From assembly GCA_001598975.1 (NCBI GenBank), contig BBXU01001245.1:1-37515 (forward strand): a DNA stretch of 37,515 nucleotides. Direction: 5' to 3'. Shown piece after piece: positions 22,001 to 30,730 of this stretch. Positions within the stretch are counted from its first letter, which is position 1. The number at the start of each line of letters is the position of its first letter. Source of the DNA: Parachlorella kessleri (Eukaryota; Chlorophyta; Trebouxiophyceae; Chlorellales; Chlorellaceae). The position numbers and the translations under genes are program-made. The notes beneath the pieces were generated by a model. The model was given only the letters and a program-made list of their open reading frames with translations. It was not told where the DNA came from and did no database searches.

Positions 22001-22834
22001 TAAGCGTCTCAGTGCCAGTGTGCAGGCAGCACAAGCCCTCCTCTGCAGAACATAAGGCAGGTCCAGATAATGCTACCAAATGCACCAACACTGGCCGCCC
22101 TTTGTGAATCAGGAAGCCCAGAAAGCAGGGCATGAAGCTCAGCTTGCTGACAACGTAAAAGTTGCACTGCAGTGTAAAGGAGTGTTACATACCTTGTTCC
22201 TTGCCATTTGGTGGACGAACCCGAACTACCACCTGCACTTGATCGCCCAACAGCCAGTAAAGAGACTGGCATGAAATTGTAGGATTTAGTTGGTTAAGTG
22301 GTACATGTGTAGTTCAATGGTACATGTGTACTATGGAGGGCACACCTGCATATGCGAGCAAGCAAAAAGTTGCTCTGTCCCCCACAAAGGTAGCTTCATG
22401 GTAGCGCCAGCCCACCTTGATGCTTTCATCGTCCCCTTGCGCTGTTGTTCCTCGGGCGTCAGTGGCTGTGCTTGGCTCGCCATCAAACAGCCCCTTGCGC
22501 ACAGTGAATAGCTTGGGCGTGCTAGCGGAGCCAGGCGAAAAGAAGGGCTGCAAGAAAAGTGATTGGCGCACAGGGTCAGAGAGGAAGCCTTATCACTACC
22601 TCCGCTATGCGAGCCCTCCAAGGCACTGACAGCTGTTGTTTTGCGCCTGCCCAGCAAACGCCGCACCGTCTCCAGTATGTTGGCGGTTACTGGCAACAGC
22701 AGCCCAGAGATGCGTCGGCCAGTGGGAGTCTTGGCTGCAACCTTGGCTGCAGGGGAGGTTGTCTGACTTCCAGCTGCCGCCACGTTCTCATCCTCGAAAC
22801 GCACAGCCTGCGCCTTCCCTGCCTTCCCCTTCAT
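6188..22834 (-). CDS. KIN12: Kinesin-12 family motor, 48 exons, 2707 aa
   Basis: Very large microtubule motor of the kinesin-12 (KIF15/PAKRP) family. I joined 48 minus-strand exons with all phases consistent: 8124 coding bases, 2707 residues. Exons 1 (22834-22667) and 2 (22547-22416) encode a basic, Ser/Thr-rich head of 100 residues. The motor is about residues 101-432, the neck 433-465, the coiled-coil rod about 466-2500 and a low-complexity tail runs to 2707; exons are listed under those three sub-features. Family evidence is [12 protein letters not shown] followed by AVVNEDTS, the motor-neck signature typical of kinesin-12. Kinesin-12 members act at plus ends in spindles and in the land-plant phragmoplast; a role in algal division is inference. 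Least certain are the exon 1 donor (an alternative lies about 80 bp downstream), the start of exon 13 and the 20-nt exon 40. The gene diverges from the ABC transporter across about 580 bp. Confidence 0.93.
6730..6861 (-). repeat. LRAS-type peptide repeats in kinesin tail
   Basis: Three imperfect units: [11 protein letters not shown] (residues 2548-2558), [11 protein letters not shown] (2568-2578) and [11 protein letters not shown] (2581-2591). Each has Ala-Ser at positions 3-4 and ends in Gln. They look like short linear binding or phosphorylation motifs (Arg-x-Ser context) arising by local duplication. Confidence 0.6.
7215..19278 (-). other. Kinesin coiled-coil rod (exons 13-46)
   Basis: Exons 19278-19169, 18930-18765, 18580-18412, 18227-18037, 17764-17612, 17452-17369, 17230-17168, 16993-16904, 16734-16668, 16492-16317, 16123-15805, 15613-15527, 15356-15253, 15092-14922, 14657-14580, 14417-14307, 14121-13969, 13777-13196, 13013-12481, 12279-12054, 11772-11689, 11507-11046, 10869-10585, 10424-10155, 10002-9859, 9757-9602, 9418-9280, 9172-9153, 9072-8899, 8636-8512, 8380-8155, 7940-7767, 7605-7505, 7300-7215. 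The product is almost continuous Ala/Gln/Glu/Leu/Lys-rich heptad sequence, residues 466-2491, with few prolines. It should form a long parallel coiled coil for dimerisation or tetramerisation and cargo spacing. Many exons start at phase 0 and have lengths divisible by three. Exon 43 contains a short Gln run (EQQQQQSK). Confidence 0.88.
13463..13680 (-). repeat. 147-bp period duplication in kinesin exon 30
   Basis: Two copies of about 70 bp, at 13463-13533 and 13610-13680, are highly similar and exactly 147 bp (49 codons) apart. They encode [20 protein letters not shown] and [20 protein letters not shown]. Because 49 is a multiple of seven, the duplication keeps the heptad register. Confidence 0.85.
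19494..22232 (-). other. Kinesin motor domain and neck (exons 3-12)
   Basis: Exons 22232-22193, 22042-21954, 21821-21585, 21390-21331, 21126-21021, 20809-20630, 20383-20317, 20162-20069, 19910-19788, 19592-19494. Motifs in order: [13 protein letters not shown] opens beta-1; GQTGSGKT, the P-loop, at residues 177-184; switch I NSESSRSH at 300-307; switch [12 protein letters not shown] from 335; then [31 protein letters not shown] and [10 protein letters not shown]. The neck begins AVVNEDTS at 433. All nucleotide-binding and microtubule-contact blocks are intact, so an active motor is expected. Three of its introns (after 21021, 20069 and 19494) have GC donors; the first two are fixed by conserved protein across the junction. 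Confidence 0.95.
20810..21020 (-). other. GC-AG intron (kinesin intron 7)
   Basis: Donor TCAG|GCAAGC, acceptor GCTGCAG|TG. Joining here gives [20 protein letters not shown], which matches the conserved kinesin segment before switch I. No GT donor nearby preserves it. GC introns also follow exons 10 (20068-19911), 12 (19493-19279) and 26 (14921-14658), each with donor CAG|GCAAGT. Confidence 0.85.
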
Positions 22835-23414
22835 CTATACGGCCTCCTGGGTTGGTTAGCTGTCCTCTCTACCAGCCTCCGCAGGTAGCAACTGTGGAAA
22901 CGCTGGACGCCGGTCTGTCGCTGATGATTCCCCTAAACTGGATGACGCTGGCATTGCTGCAACACACCTACCGAATCATGGCTGAATAAGCATACCGAAG
23001 TGGTTTCGAAACACCACTCACCACTCACCACTGACAGACCCTGTTGGTTTGCCCCAAAGCAGGCAGCGCATACATGGTCCCGTGATTCCATCGATTCCAT
23101 GCCGGTTGGCAGGCCCAGGGCAGGCCAATGCTTGTGTGCTGCTGTGCAAACAAACCTAAAAACTGCCGGGCGTCATGGTGTTGACGGGTGTGGGTAAGCA
23201 TACTGCCATGACGCAACTGGCTACAAGTCGAAGGCTCCATGTCGAAGCGTCTGCCTTCAGAAGCCTGCCTGGTCCACAGCAGCGTGTCTGGGTTGGCCCA
23301 CTTGTACGGTCTTCTCACACCTTCTACCGTCGCACATGTGCCACATGTCCACCACCCGCTTTGGAAAGGTGATGTCCACACAAGCAGCTACATGGCTTGT
23401 CTTGTGAACCTGGG
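22835..23414. promoter_or_regulatory. Divergent promoter region, kinesin / ABC transporter
   Basis: A 580-bp interval between the kinesin ATG (minus) and the proposed ABC ATG (plus). It contains an ACCACTC heptamer repeated almost three times at 23013-23032 and ATTCCATCG-like doublets near 23085-23100. No TATA box is clear. Either gene could have a further 5' non-coding exon here. Confidence 0.45.
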
Positions 23415-26400
23415 ATGTCGAGCAGCTGTTGCCGGTTTGCCCTTCCTGGCCTTCTCAGCCAGCTCACACCTGTGTTCCCTGCAGCCACCCACCCCTGTGG
23501 TCAAGGTCAGCCAGGCGAGGGCGCCTGGCACCACGTGCACCAGCAGCGGCAAGTGCTGCTGCACTCACAGAAACTCCTACCTTGGCTAACCCGAGGCCAA
23601 CAGCGGCCCAGCCAGACCCATGGGAAGCAGCGAAGCTGGCGCTCCAGATGCTGCGCCCTGACCTGTTGCTGGGCGCGGCAACGGCAGCCATGCTGGTGCT
23701 CTCAATAGCTACAACGCTGGTGCGCTATCGTTTGAAGCGTGGTTAACTACATAGTAAAGTGCATGAATTACTTATGCATGCTGCTTAGATGTCCGAATCT
23801 GGCCGTACAGGTGTCTTGGTCCCCCTCTATGGTATACAGCTTGCCATTGGGCTCATGGGTGCTTTGCCGCTGCAGGCCTTCCCTCTGGCTATGGGAGGCT
23901 TGTTTGATGTAGTGAGGCAGCACAGCACTTCTGCGGCCGCCGCAGCGGCAAGTGCAGCACCAGCTGCTCCACCAGGCTTGTTGGGCCTGCCAGCCGCCGG
24001 CCTTGGCAGCGCACCCCCCACTTTCAGGAGAGCTTTGCTGCAGCTGGCCGTATGCTTGGTGCTCAGCCCCATTGCTGGTGCAACCGTGGGTTACCTGGCA
24101 CCGCTCCTGGCAGAGCGGTTTGGGTCGCGGCTGCGGAAGCACCTGGTGCAGGTGTGTCACTGGGAGCCGCTGCTTGTGGACAAGAGTTCTTGTGTGAGAG
24201 GAATTTCTGTGCTTGCGTGCGGTGTACCACATGTGGTCCCAGCGGTGCATCTCTCTATTCTGCTTTGTGCCTGCTCAGAGTGTTAGTCGCTGCGGCCCCT
24301 GCTCCGCTGCGCCTAACAAATGTAGTCTGGGCAAGCTTAGATCCCGTCTTAATATTTGCAGGAAGTGCTGCGCAAGGACCAGGCCTTCTTCGACCGAACC
24401 AGCAAAGGGGACCTCATAGGCCGCCTGACCCTGGACGTAGCGACCCTGCAGAACACCCTGTCAGACCTCATAGGCCAGCGGGGGCTGCGCTCGCTGCTTG
24501 AAGTGCTGGGCCCCATGCTCATCATCGCCTGGCGGCAGCCAGTGCTGGCCATCATCACCTGCTGCGTGACGCCCGTGCTGTCGCGCGCGCTGCGGTCGGT
24601 GGTCGTGCGCAGCACCAAGCTGTCGTACGAGCGGCAGGAGGTCGCCTCTGCCGCGCTGGAGTTTGCGTCGGAGCGGCTGTCGCACGTGCAGATAGTGCAG
24701 GTAGAGTGCGGTGCAAGGCTGCACTTGCTTCTTGTGCCCAGCAGGTGTGCTGTATTGCAGCCTGTACTGCAGTCCTCAGCAAGGGTAGGCAGCCGTAATC
24801 AGGAAAGGGCAGCGGCTAAGCAGCCCTGCAAGTGAAGTTCAGTACGTGTGCCCAGGCAAAGCAGCATCGTTCCTGCCCCTTGCCTGAGCGTGCGCCGTGC
24901 CCCGAGCTTGCGCTAAGTTCCCATGTTGTCGCCGGCCTGGCTTGCAGGTGTTTGGGCAGGAGGAGAGGGAGGCCGCGGGGTTTAGGGAGCTTGCCGCCAA
25001 GGGGCTGCGTGTGTCCAACAGCTATGCCATGTATCAGGGCCTGGTTGAGGGCGCGGGGCGGCTGGCAGTGAATGTGGGCACCATCGCGCTCCTGGGCTTG
25101 GGAGGTAAGACTGCGGGTGCTTGCCACGCTCTGCATGACAATGATGTGATGTGTTCCCTGCCAAGTCCTAGTGACAGCTGAGCAAGTACTGCCTTGTTGA
25201 CCTCTGGCATGGAAAGGCAACGTGGATGGGCGCTTGGGGGCAAGGGCCAGTAGCGGGGAACTGTGCTGCATGCATAGTAGAACATGTGACTCTTGAGCTT
25301 ACTAATTTCTCAAGTCCCCACACCCCTCCGCAGGCCTGCTGGTGATCCGCGGGCAGCTCACCGTTGGCACGCTGCTCTCATACATGGTCTATAACCTGTT
25401 CATCAGCCTGGGCCTCTCCCAGCTGGCAGCCTCGCTGGGTGACGTGGGCAAGGCCATCGGGGCCCTGGAGCGCATCTCAGACCTGGTTGTCCCCGCTTCT
25501 GCTGGACAGGGCAGCTCCGCTGTGGCAGTTGTTGGGGCGGGTGCTCCCGTGGGCACAGCTGCTGCCGAAAGTGCAGCGCAGGTGGACACTGGGAATGGTC
25601 TTATTAGTGGAGGGGAGCACGGCCACGGTGGTGCAGCCGTCAGCTCTTGGGATGGTGCTGGGAGTGTAGCCCAGGATGCAGAAGTTCGCCCACCCAGCCT
25701 GAATGCCCACGGCGGCAGGAAAGAACAAACGCCCGCCATCAACGGCAGCAGCATCAGCGGCAGCGGCAGCATGGAGGGTGCTGCCACTTCTAGCAACGGC
25801 ACTGTGCCAGCCCCGCCCGCCACCCTGGCACCCGGCCAGGAACCGGCCGCGGCCTCCCCGCGGCAGCAGCCGCTGGAGCTCGCCCTCCGCGACGTCTGGT
25901 TCCGCTACCAGGGCCGCGACGACTGGGCCCTGCGGGGCCTCTCCCTCACCGTCCCAGCAGGCTCCACTCTGGCCCTGGTGGGCCCCAGCGGGGGTGGCAA
26001 GTCCACGGTAGCCTCCCTGCTGCTGGGGCTGTACCAGCCCACCAGGGGGGAGGTGGTGGTGGGCGGCGAGCCCATGCGGGGGCAGGGGGACTGGGAGCGG
26101 GTGCGGCATCGCATCGCCGCGGTGCTGCAGCAGCCCATGCTCATGTCGGGCAGCGTGGCGCAGCAGATTGCGTACGGGCGGCCGGACGCCACGTTTGAGG
26201 AGGTGCGCTGATGGCGGTGGTTGGGTTCCAGGGCAAGAGAGACGGAGGAGCTGTGCTGTAAGGGTAGGGCGGGGTGGTGATGGTGGTTGCTGGGTGGGTG
26301 GTCAAGGGGCATGGGCTGCCTGTGTCGGCACCTGGGACACCTTGCAGCACAGTAGTATTATTCAGGACAGTCTTGCTGGGGCGCTGACCCAGCCCTTATA

Positions 26401-27555
26401 GCTCGCTCATGGTCCTCACTAATACTCGCATGGCCTGCCCTCGCTTGCAGGTCGTGGCTGCTGCCAAGCAGGCCAACGCAGACGGGTTTATTCGGGAGCT
26501 GCCTCAGGGGTACGAGTCCCCGGTGGGTGAGCGGGGCCATGCGCTCAGCGGCGGCCAGAAGCAGCGGCTGGCAATTGCACGGGCGCTCCTGTGCCGGCCA
26601 CAGGTGCGTGGGTGCAGCATGGTGCCACTGTGACTCAAGTGATCTCCAGCTGCCTAGGGTGACGAGGGTTTTTTATTGTAGTCTGTGCCTGCGCTACGCC
26701 GCTCGCTTCGTTGCCGTCGATCACCCACCAGATCCCTGGTAATGCAATCTGCTTCACAAGCGAACCCCTTGGGATTCTTAAAGCTGCAGGCGTCCCTGTC
26801 CGCTAGCCTATGCTTGCTGCCTCGACCCAGGCCGGTTTGCTGTGGTAACGCCCTGGGCGGAAACTATATGACAGCTTTGTCTTGTGTGAAGGTGCTGGTC
26901 CTGGACGAGGTGACGTCTGCCCTGGATGTTGAGTCGGAGGTGGCCATCGACGGCACGCTGGCACAGCTGGAGGGCTGCACCAAGCTGGTCATTGCGCACC
27001 GCCTGTCCACTGTGCGCTCCGCGGACCAGATTGCGGTGGTGGTGGATGGGCAGGTGAGAGGGAGGGGAGGCGGGGAGGATAGAGCAACAGAGAGAGGGGC
27101 GGAATGGCATAGCTGTGGCATACTGTGCATGGCCGACTGAGTGAATGCCGGCAAGACCAGCGGCTATGGGCATGCTTGGCCGGGACGGGGTGATGCCTGA
27201 TGTGGTGGCGCGGCGCATGTGCAAACTGGCAGCTGACGCGGATAGATGCAACATGTGAGCTGGAGTGTGAACCCAAGGCCTGGGCCACCAACCCACCCTG
27301 CCTGGCGGCTGCTGGTGACCATGCCTTTCCTGGTTAGGCCGTCGAGCGGTAGTGCGGTTGTCAGTGTACAAGCACGGAAGCAGGTGAAGGGCATGCTTCA
27401 AGCACACGCATGCTCCGCTGCCCGGGCGCTCAAGGCTGTGGGCTGTTGCGCTTGCTTGGCGGTGAGCGCAGGTGGTTGAGCAGGGCACCCACGAGGAGCT
27501 AGTGGCAGTCAAGGGCGGCATGTACCAGCGCCTCATCCTGGCGGCAGAGCTGTGA
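23415..27555 (+). CDS. ABC half-transporter, ABCB/TAP type, probably plastid
   Basis: ATP-driven exporter half (one membrane domain plus one ATPase), expected to work as a dimer. Exons 23415-23505, 23571-23719, 23789-24151, 24362-24700, 24948-25104, 25334-26202, 26451-26603, 26892-27053, 27472-27555 give 788 residues. The N-terminus ([19 protein letters not shown]) looks like a chloroplast transit peptide. Hydrophobic segments follow through about residue 410. A low-complexity Gly/Ala/Ser linker of about 130 residues then precedes the ATPase. ATPase motifs: Walker [10 protein letters not shown] (583-591), Q-loop [12 protein letters not shown], signature LSGGQKQR (688-695), Walker B VLVLDE (708-713), H-loop His743 in IAHRLSTV. 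It closely resembles plant plastid/mitochondrial ABCB half-transporters; the substrate is unknown. The first two junctions are uncertain: exon 2 could instead end at 23741 and exon 3 start at 23811. The acceptor before 26892 reads AAG. Confidence 0.92.
25520..25870 (+). other. Low-complexity linker between ABC membrane and ATPase domains
   Basis: The stretch from after [11 protein letters not shown] to before [13 protein letters not shown] is Gly/Ala/Ser/Thr-rich with no hydrophobic segment. Bacterial and plant ABCB proteins normally have only about 20-30 residues here. It stays in frame and intron-free inside exon 6, so it is an insertion that looks disordered, not an unspliced intron. Confidence 0.7.
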
Positions 27556-28348
27556 GCGCGCCGTCCTTGCTGATGGTGGCGCGCGGCGTAGTGCGGTGTG
27601 CGGACAGCCAACCTGGGGCTGACAGGGGGCCGTGCAGGCGGTGCGTCTGCTGGTGTCAGCCAGTCAGCCAGCCGGGTGGCTGGCTGAGCCAGTAAAGGTT
27701 GCATGGTCTGTCGCTGGTAGCCCATGATTGGGTCCAGTCCCAGCTGTTTCTGGGCAGGGTGGCTCGTCGTGCGAACAGAGTTGAGCGCACGAATTGTGGT
27801 GACAGTCCCAGCTGTTTGTTCAGCTGGCATATATGTACACATGAACTCAATTTTGGAAGGCTATTTCGTCATTATTTGAGCGGGCAGTACTTGGGGCTAT
27901 GACGATGAGAGCAGGGTGCAGTTGTGTTTCCTGTGTTCAGTGTCCTCTTTACGTTGCTGATTTTCTTGCAGCCGGCTCTTTCCTGTTGTATTGTGATTTT
28001 ATCCAGAAGTTCTTGCCTCAGCTGACTCAATGCTTCTTTTTGGTTGCAAGGGTTTTCACAGTTGTCAGGACATGCAGGACAGGCTTATAAGTTGCAAGTT
28101 GCTACAAAGCCTTGTCCCAGCCTTCGTACATCACCTGCAACCATGTAACATTGGGGGTCTCGTCGGTAGTTCGTACAGCATGCCAGGTGTGCGGCAATTG
28201 TTTGTAATTGGATTGAAGTCCTAGACAGCTGCCTGGCCCCATAAACATGCACCAGGACGTCTCCGACTGCCATCTGCTGCTGAACCATTGCCTTGCTCCC
28301 CACTCAGACCAAGGTCCCCTCACCAACACAGCACTGGCGACCGCGCAA
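27556..28348. other. Convergent 3' region, ABC transporter / DJ-1
   Basis: A 793-bp interval between two stops that face each other. Plus-strand TGTAA occurs at 28144-28148 and 28203-28207, so the ABC 3' UTR may be about 600 bp long. An exact 15-bp direct repeat (CAGTCCCAGCTGTTT) sits at 27735-27749 and 27803-27817. No coding sequence is supported. Confidence 0.5.
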
Positions 28349-29958
28349 TCACAAGTAGAGAGGTAACTGCGTTCCACCCTTGGCAGCCTGCAAGTCGCAC
28401 ACGGCAGAGACACGTCCCCTAGACAAACCAACATAGCTAGCCAGCCAGGCAGCACCTAGGTGTTCCGCACCCCCATTCGGTGCCATTAGGGCAGCCTGAC
28501 TCACCATGGGCCCCGCCACCTCTCTCATCTTCTCGGCGCCATACAGCTCCTTTACCAGGGCCAGCGCAAACTCAAAGGCCGTGCCCGGCCCCTTGCTGGT
28601 GGTCAGCGTGCCGTCCACCACCACCCGGCTGGCCACGGAGCTCTGGTCGGACAGCTTGGCCTCAAAGGCAGGGTGTGCGGTGGCCTTCTTGCCCTTGAGG
28701 AGCCCTGCAGGGACCCGGAGTAGCAGGGGTTGGGGTGGTGGGGGTCTGCCTTCACAGTGGAAAAAAAAATGGTCGTAGGCTACCAGGGTATTACCACTTG
28801 ACGTTGCTGCCATGAACCCCACCACCAATGCAGGCCAACAACGAGTCAGGGTGTGCAATTACGACAACCACACGTATAGCTCACAACAATATCCCAGCAC
28901 AGTGTTCAGCAAAAGAAAAGTCGCAGCAAAGAATGGGATGATGCCAGCAAGGGTGTATTGAAGGGCTCCAAGTCGATTGGGGCGTACCGTGGGTCTCAAA
29001 GGCCACAGCTGGTGAGGCACAAATGGCAGCATGCAGCTTGTCCTGGCTCTTCTGCTTGCTTAGCAAATCGATGAGCACGGAGCTGTCGCGCAGCCGCTCC
29101 GCGCCAGGCATGCCACCCTGCAGTACAAAGTGTCCCCCATGAGGAACTCCCCAAGGAGGAGCGCCGGCAGCAACCCCGTTCCCCCTGGGAGCCGTACGTA
29201 CCGCTAGGGGTTGGCGTGCAAGGGTGGGGCAGCAGAGCTGGGGTAATGCATGACTACTCCTGGCTTGCTGGTTCCAGGGACAGCAACCCTCTGGCACTCC
29301 TTGTCAAAGAGCTCTACACAGCACCTGCTATGCCTCACTTTCCTTTGCACCAGCACTTCTCCTGCTTCAGCTACAAGCAACACCCACCGGCAGCGCTATG
29401 AGGTCCCAGGCGTCGTTGGCACAGTCCTGGATGAGTTTGTCTGCCAGGATCCTCACTTTGCGGCTGCACTCAACCTCCCGGCTGCCCTCCACGCTCGCCA
29501 CAATCACCTCAGCGCCAGCCCTTCGCAGCACATCGATGGTGATGACCTGCTCACACGGGTGGCTGTAAGTTAGTTGTGGCGGCGCACAGCGCAACAGGAC
29601 CGCTGCGAACTATCGCCTTGAATGCAAGGGTTCTTTGGGGGCTTATCTGAATGTCAGTGAGCTATTGGTTAGGCACCTTCACCTAAGCATGCCCGCAGAG
29701 GCTGCCGAACTCATACTATTTGAGGAGCCTGGACTCTAATCAAGAAAGTGACCCTCAGAAGGGGTGTAATAGTTCAAGGTACCAGTGTCCAAGAGAGTCA
29801 AACCCACCAGGGGTCACTCACCGCCTCCATCTCCTCACTGCCAGTACCTATCGGGACCAGGACCTGCGCAAGACCGCAGTGAACTCGGGTTTTGGTATAT
29901 AGTCCTCAATATAAGACTATCATATCACATGATCAACCCTTACCTTCTTGGCAGCCAT
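28349..29958 (-). CDS. DJ1: DJ-1/PARK7-family protein, single domain
   Basis: Cys-dependent DJ-1/PfpI-fold protein; family members act in oxidative-stress defence and have reported glyoxalase or deglycase activity. Exons 29958-29944, 29863-29822, 29546-29388, 29117-28988, 28704-28505, 28387-28349 give 194 residues, close to the human length of 189. Key residues are present and almost identically numbered: Glu18 in GSEEMEA, nucleophile Cys105 in AAICASP, His126 in ATAHPAF. GGMPGAERLRDS is the family loop. The first exon codes only five residues (MAAKK) before VLVPIGTG. Land-plant DJ-1 proteins carry two tandem domains; this one has one, as in animals and bacteria. No leader is visible, so cytosolic is the default. 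The last intron is 117 nt and in frame. Confidence 0.95.
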
Positions 29959-30730
29959 AGCTGCTGTTCCCCGACGTGAGGTTGTCTTGTGCCGAGCAAG
30001 GCGCGAGCAGAAGGCTGGAGCGGCTACAGGAAGCGATCGCAACATCCTCAACTGCCTCATCGAGGCTGGGTCGGAGCAGGGATGGACTTTGGGGTGTCGC
30101 GGTTGGCATGCTATGTCCAGGTCAGCTCACTCATCTGGCTCAACCTGTGGCATCTTTGACTTTACCGACACCTGTGGTTGAGTGGGCTGAAGCAAGATCA
30201 GGGTGGATGGCAATGATTTTATACTATTAGTATGGGTGGCAGGTAGTGCGCACAGGGAGTAGAGCTGGGCTGGACTGGACTGGACTGAACTGACAGGGCT
30301 GGATGCAGAATGAGCCTGAGTCTTGCCTGAGTGCTGAGCCAGTAGTTCTCTCCCCAAGATAAGCTAAGGCCACTGGAAGAGGCCTGGAAAAGGATACTAT
30401 TATAATCTCGGTAGCAATGCGGTTGTGGCCAGTGCAACTGTGTTGAGTCTGCAGTCGTCAGAGCGCTCCAAAGATATCGACACCAAGAGTACTAGGAAAC
30501 AGCAATCAAAAGCAGGCAATGAAATCAACCTTGTCGTTCCAAGCAGCCAGGTCAGCCACTTGTCCCTACCAAGCACTTCAGGGACTATGACCGCATGACC
30601 ATCACAACAGTGAACTGTTTTTTCTTGATGTCACCACTACACCAAGCCCCTGCCTGGAGAGGTACACCCCACGACGCGCGCAGGGCACCGATGACGTAAG
30701 CCACTTGATGCTAGGCTGCAGCCTAGCCCA
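29959..30730. other. Intergenic, upstream of DJ-1
   Basis: A 772-bp interval between the DJ-1 ATG and the stop of the next minus-strand gene. It contains a short TGGAC tandem run (30270-30294). No reading frame has recognisable content. It must hold the DJ-1 promoter and the 3' UTR of the Ala/Pro/Lys-rich gene. Confidence 0.45.
30270..30294. repeat. TGGAC short tandem repeat
   Basis: Three exact TGGAC units followed by a TGAAC variant, non-coding. Confidence 0.7.

Noticed and set aside
25477..26109. 210-codon minus-strand frame
   Set aside because: Antisense of the ABC linker and Walker A region, which is clearly coding on the plus strand.
26808..27842. 344-codon minus-strand frame
   Set aside because: It lies antisense across ABC transporter exons 8 and 9, is His/Pro/Ser/Arg-rich and has no motif.
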